64,000 nucleotides of DNA, from positions 1,952,090 through 2,016,089 of the forward strand of contig OY811971.1 in assembly GCA_963681505.1 (NCBI GenBank), in the 5' to 3' direction. Under the pieces are notes generated by a model. The model had not been told where the DNA came from, did no database searches, and worked only from the letters and a program-made list of their open reading frames with translations. This DNA is from Eunapius fragilis. Its lineage: Eukaryota > Porifera > Demospongiae > Spongillida > Spongillidae. The stretch's first letter is position 1; each line of letters opens with the position of its first letter. The position numbers and the translations under genes are program-made. Positions 60,201-64,000 of this stretch are shown in pieces.

Positions 60201-61451
60201 TTTAATAGCTTGGGGTTGGGGAGATCCCCATATTACTAACTTGGATGGCGGCACATACACATTCAATGGTTGGGGGGAGTATGTCCTTCTTCAAGTCAAG
60301 CTACCAAACAATGGAAATAACTTTGCTATCCAAGGAAGAATGGTTCCATGGAACACGACCTCAGCAACTAAGTATTCTGCATTTGCCTTAGGTGGTACCA
60401 ACCAACCAACAGTTGAGGTTAGTTAGTTTTATAACGTGTAATGTGCAGGGATAATGCAACTTTTTCTAAGTGTGACCAACACAAGCTAAAATTAATCTAA
60501 ACAGCAACTCAGTCATTGAAGCATTTTACTTTAATAGTAGATATAATATATAATGCATTTTTCCAAAGACATGCATTCGCAAGTTAGATTTATAACTGAG
60601 ATTTTAAACAAATGCAATGAATATTGATAGCTGGTTTATGAGTGGCACTCTTTATACATTCCCTTTATTAGCTAATTCTGTAAAAAATTATTTTGCTCAT
60701 ATAACCGTTTGAAAATAAAAATTCCAATCAATTAAGGATCCAAATTCTATTTTACTTTTATGTGATTGATAAAAGTTTTTGTTCAATCACATCACCCTAC
60801 AGATTGGAAATGAAGATGACAAGCTCTATGTACTTGTAAATTCACAAAACATTACCAGTTTTCTAATGAAGATTAATTCAACTTACAATGGCACTGATGA
60901 AAGTATTCACCTATTGAGGGAGGACACAAACTCCATTTCCTGTGTATTCTCTAATGGAATCAGCATAGTTATCAGTGCTGTGCAAGGTGTACTGAATATT
61001 GTGACCATTGTTCCACCATCATGGAAGGGCTCCACTAAGGGGCTTCTTGGAAACTACAATGGAAACAAAGATGATGACTTTGTACCAAGAGGAGCTGACA
61101 ACTCTCTTCCTGGGACTATAACAGATAGGAGCATTCACTTCAACTTTGCCCAAACATGTACGTTATTATAATTGTATTAAAAGTATTTTAATGCGTTTTT
61201 TCTAAACCCAGGGAATGTATCTCAGTCAGAGTCACTGTTCACTTACTTGCAAGACCTCTCATGGCAATCCTATTCACATCCAAATCATATACCAGTCTTT
61301 GCTGATGAAATAGTGCCAACAGATGCCCAAAAAAACATATGTGGCAATGATACTCAGTGCATCTATGATCTGTTTGTCACCAATAGTACAGCATTTGCTA
61401 TGGCAACCAACCAGTTCAATATGAACAACAATATGGCAGTCAAACTGATAA
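45324..61451 (+). CDS. Gene D: HFRGG-module, EGF, FN3, NIDO, AMOP, VWD protein (3'-incomplete)
   Basis: Twenty-one exons with matching phases (about 1641 codons): 45324-45434, 45817-46001, 46808-46959, 47019-47119, 47183-47439, 47495-47653, 49411-49451, 49998-50105, 50160-50447, 50503-50781, 50890-51018, 57524-58063, 58116-58637, 58695-58736, 58793-58923, 58976-59353, 59411-59904, 59956-60158, 60209-60417, 60803-61157 and 61212-61451. A signal peptide and CSHFRGGTMS module match receptor copy B through RMSAKNCLFLVVG. Then come an EGF-like exon (CSLSNCEHSC, CICRPGYKLL), two FN3 domains, an unrecognised Tyr/Asn-rich region (57524-58637), NIDO (SSNGLISFGKPF, VAPFWSTNDI), AMOP (CLDLYKEDI, LEPCPCTWWQAWRDRGRF) and VWD (WGWGDPHITNLDGGTYTFNG, LLGNYNGNKDDDF). 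The NIDO-AMOP-VWD order is that of the mucin-4/SUSD2 type of extracellular protein. The join across the 6.5-kb intron after exon 11 is phase-consistent but unproven. The 3' end is not found. Confidence 0.75.
47805..47982. mobile_element. Truncated GGGACAGTGTCC MITE
   Basis: The right part of the family, ending GCTGGACACTGTCCC in a TATATA tract, without the left end. It lies in gene D's intron 6. Confidence 0.65.
48769..49019. mobile_element. GGGACAGTGTCC MITE, copy 2
   Basis: Nearly identical over its length to copy 1 at 20477 and flanked by TATATA. It lies in gene D's intron 6. The high similarity points to recent activity. Confidence 0.8.
51079..51530 (+). repeat. Two tandem units of about 225 bp
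   Basis: AATTACCCTCAAACATTCAT and ATTTTAAGCGCC recur at matching offsets in 51079-51300 and 51303-51530. In gene D's intron 11; noncoding. Confidence 0.75.
51846..52000. repeat. Degraded ACAAGTAA-type MITE
   Basis: ACAAGTAACTTTATACATTC, GAGAAAGTTG and AATAGTCCTATATTTAG match the intact family members in order, but only the left half is recognisable. Confidence 0.6.
52587..52850. mobile_element. ACAAGTAA-type hairpin MITE, copy 3
   Basis: Very similar to copy 2 at 38216. The right arm is truncated and followed by sequence (to about 53010) that is the inverse of 38040-38215, so MITE and flank were duplicated together in inverted orientation. Confidence 0.8.
53304..54587. repeat. Large imperfect palindrome in gene D intron 11
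   Basis: About 53304-53640 and 54260-54587 are inverted copies. Anchors are GGCACCTCACTC, CCGAACAACTGTACTACGGC against GCCGTAGTACAGTTGTTCGG, and AATCACTCGAGAAAT against ATTTCTCGAGTGATT. The 620-bp loop holds a (CA)n run (54183-54228). A further inverted pair links 53795-53950 with 55030-55165. Confidence 0.75.
57150..57440. repeat. Dispersed repeat related to 22184-22560
   Basis: It is in the opposite orientation to the earlier copy. Shared tracts include GGCACGAAG, GACCCCAGAATCT, GATGTGCTGAAAA and TTCGGAAGTTAAAGC. It ends shortly before gene D's exon 12. Confidence 0.55.
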
Positions 61452-61860
61452 GTGAGTTGAGCATACATTAATCTAAATGGTTACCAATCCAGAGATGGAT
61501 ATAGACAGGGGTGGATTATAAGGTCAATGCGATAAATTATGGGGTACATGTAAATGAATGTTTGCTGCACTTCTGAAATGAATATCAACATATGCAATTG
61601 CACTCATGCTAAAAGTACACAATATAGCTGAAGAGACATTGTTGGCTAATTTCAAATGCAGTTCCAAAAACATTAAAACAATCTTGATGCCTCTGCATGC
61701 AGATCAGAATTTGTACTCAAGGACCATTTGCATCATCATTATCAGATTCATTGTCCAATGCCAAAGCTATCCATCCTATGATAGCTCCGCATGTTTTCTG
61801 CAGCTGTACAATATAATTCAAAGTAATTATTATTTTATTATTTTAGAATTATTTATAATA

Positions 61861-63060
61861 ATGGATGTAGCTGCAGCGGATCTCCATGTGGCAACATCTC
61901 TCCTTAGGATATGTGGCCATTTCTGCAAACTTGTTCACTTAGCAAGAACCACTCCTCCAAGTATCTCCGCTGATTTCCTATAGTCCTTTGATGAAGAGGT
62001 AAGGATTTGTTCCTCCTCATGCTTGGCAGTCAACATTCCTGATGTTCATTGGCAGCAAGCACGACTTAGCCTGAGTTTTGGAGGTTTAGGTTTTCGTTCT
62101 CTTTCTCACCATTGCTGTGCTGCTTTCATCTCTTCTTTATTTTGCTCAGGTATTGGTAGGGCTAGCAACAGGCATTTAGTGAGTGCTATTTCAAGGTTCA
62201 ACACTCTTGTATCCACTAGTGATGTCATCACTTTAGAAGCTACTTTATCCTCTCCTCCTTCCCAGCATGCCTTGTCAAGGAAATTAGACCATCATCTTTT
62301 TCACTCAATTATGATTACCTCCTCTAGTTCTCCTGCTAACAAGGGACGTCTTCTTTCTTCTTCTGCTGCTCATGCTAGCTCTTGGTTGTCAGTTGTTCCT
62401 TCTGTTGGCCTTGGATTGCATCTTGACTCTTCTGAATTCCATACAGCAGTGAAATGGTGGCTTGGCATGAACTCTACTGCTAGATCCTCTTGCCCTGTCT
62501 GTCCAGACATTGCTCTGGACCCACTTGGCCATCATGTGGTTTCGTGCAGACATGGGAGTGATGTGGTCATTAGACACAACCGCCTGCGAAACATCATTGC
62601 TAACTTTTGCCATTGTGCCCACTTATCTGTACGAATTGAGGTTGGTAGAGGGCTCTTGGGAACACAGAATTACACGACCTACTGATGTGCTGGTTGATGG
62701 ATGGGATAGGGCTAAGCCAGCTGCCTTTGACGTCACTTTTATCTCTCCTCTTACCCCGGTTACCCTGAGTGAAGCCAGCATCAATGAAGGAGCAGCAGCC
62801 TTGGCTGCTGAGACAAGGAAGCATGCAGCTAATGATGTTAGATGCCAAGCACTCGGATGGTCGTGCATTCCTCTTGCAGTGGAAACATTTGGCAATTGGG
62901 AAAAAGAGGCACAAGGCATTTTTCTCACTTGGCCACTTTGCTGGCCCTGCAGCAGGGTCGATCGAAGTTTACTGTTGTCAGAGACATTTATGGTCACCTC
63001 AGCATCTCTCTTGTAAGGTCAATGGCTAGGTCCATTATGGGACGAGAGATAGTTAATTGA
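61861..63060 (+). pseudogene. Non-LTR retrotransposon C-terminal part (RT thumb to REL endonuclease)
   Basis: The frame shows ADLHVATSLLRICGHFCKLV, then an in-frame TAG at 61981, then QQARLSLSFGGLGFRSL, a CPVCPDIALDPLGHHVVSC zinc-knuckle (C-x2-C-x9-H-x4-C), HNRLRNIIANF, and after a frameshift near 62655 RPTDVLVDGW and AAFDVTFISPLTP. A second frameshift lies near 62920 and the end is SMARSIMGREIVN. A CCHC knuckle followed by a PD-(D/E)xK-like core is the R2-type arrangement, in which this nuclease nicks the target for primed reverse transcription. The catalytic RT core is missing, so it is a dead 5'-truncated copy. Confidence 0.8.
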
Positions 63061-63129
63061 CACTTTTGTAAGGAGGCTAGATATTTAACTTTTTTCTTTG
63101 TGATCAGTGTGTGCTCATGTAAAGATACA

Positions 63130-63400
63130 ATAATTTATAATAATGCGCGCAAGCACAATGCTAATGATGCCAAGTGTTCAGAGCTAGGCTGGGCATGTAT
63201 CCCCATAGCAGTGCTGGGGTGTAGAAGCCATGCAGACTTTATCACACCTTGCCTCTCGCCTAGCCACCCGGGGAAATTGCTCCAAGTCCCATGCTACCTG
63301 TCTATTGTATGGCAGGCTTAGCCTGACTTTGATGCAAGCCAACGAACGGTACTCCTGTCTCGAGCAGGATCATCTATGGAAGATCCGTAGAACTTATTGA
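63130..63400 (+). pseudogene. Second fragment of the same retrotransposon
   Basis: ARKHNANDAKCSELGWACIP matches the RKHAANDVRCQALGWSCIP segment of the preceding copy. Only the region after the nuclease core is present, with disruptions. Confidence 0.65.
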
Positions 63401-63439
63401 ATATTAGTCCTTTTGTTGTAATGTCATCTGTGTCTCTGT

Positions 63440-64000
63440 GGTTGACCTCCATGTGGCCTTCTCACTTCTCCACATGTGTGGAAGTTACTGTTAGTTAGTA
63501 CACCTAACTAGAGCAACACAGCCTAGCCTCTGTGCTGATTCTCTTAAGTCCTTTGATGAAGACATAAGGCTTTGTTTTACTTCTTGCCTTGCAGTGGATG
63601 TCCCCGATTCTCACTGGCAGCAAGCGCAGCTCAGCCCTCGTTTTGGTGGTCTAGGCTTTCATTTCCTTGCACTCCACTCCTCTGCTGCTTTCATCTCTTC
63701 CCTTGCTTCTTCAGAGCTGTGTAGTTCAGATGACATCCACATGCATCAGGCAGTCACTCCCTTTAACACCCAGGTCTCCCCACAGGATTCAATCACAGTA
63801 GGGACTATTTTAGCTTCTCCTCTGCAGAAAGTTTTGTCGAAGACGTTGGATGACCATACATTCCAGTCCTGGCTATCCTCCTCTTCTCCAGTGAACAAGG
63901 CTCGAATCCTTTCTATCTCTGCCCCGCATGCAGGTTCTTGGATATCAGTAGTCCCTTCCGCTGGCTTGGACCTGCACGTTGACAATGCTGAGTGTCATGT
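63440..64000 (+). pseudogene. Third fragment of the retrotransposon, running off the window
   Basis: It begins VDLHVAFSLLHMCGSYC, the same protein position as the first fragment. After stops it continues in one open frame from about 63594 (DSHWQQAQLSPRFGGLGFHF) through ISVVPSAGLDLHVDNAE to the window end. The zinc-knuckle and nuclease would lie beyond the window. Confidence 0.7.

Overview
This is a window of animal nuclear DNA, most likely from a sponge or another early-branching invertebrate. The evidence is an XPC (DNA repair) gene with animal-type motifs, multi-exon receptor-like genes with fibronectin type III (FN3), EGF-like, NIDO, AMOP and VWD domains, many very short introns (about 50-120 bp), and a dense load of hairpin MITEs, poly-C/poly-G elements and decayed transposons. 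The species cannot be read from the sequence. I found no rRNA or tRNA genes and no CRISPR array.

Layout. 1-1.3 kb: a small minus-strand ORF split by a poly-C transposon. 3.9-5.4 kb: copy A of an FN3 receptor (minus strand), which lacks its 5' end. 5.5-10.84 kb: a composite mobile element with about 302-bp inverted termini, a gag-like relic and a decayed tyrosine recombinase. 11-12.8 kb: MITEs. 13.27-18.06 kb: copy B, an apparently intact 11-exon receptor (minus strand, predicted 620 aa). 18-29.4 kb: gene-poor, with a hAT transposase relic, MITEs and tandem and inverted duplications. 29.4-37.3 kb: ten exons of XPC (plus strand) that stop before the BHD2/BHD3 part. 37.6-41.5 kb: copy C of the receptor (minus strand), a pseudogene. 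41.6-45.2 kb: a gag fragment, a duplicated exon-like sequence and a Harbinger-like MITE. 45.3-61.45 kb: gene D (plus strand), 21 phase-consistent exons; it shares the N-terminal module of copy B but continues into EGF, FN3, NIDO, AMOP and VWD domains, and its 3' end is not seen. 61.86-64 kb: head-to-tail fragments of a non-LTR retrotransposon with an R2-like endonuclease end.

Themes. The strongest signal is a receptor family (A, B, C on minus; D on plus, inverted relative to B) spread by segmental duplication with MITEs at or near block edges. Copy B encodes signal peptide, cysteine-rich ectodomain, two FN3 domains, one membrane segment and a short tail with an ITAM-like pair of tyrosine motifs. 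This resembles the general layout of cell-surface recognition receptors, but function is inference only. The duplicated blocks also appear to interrupt XPC. All exon structures here were built by eye from GT/AG sites, codon phase and comparison between copies; there was no transcript evidence.
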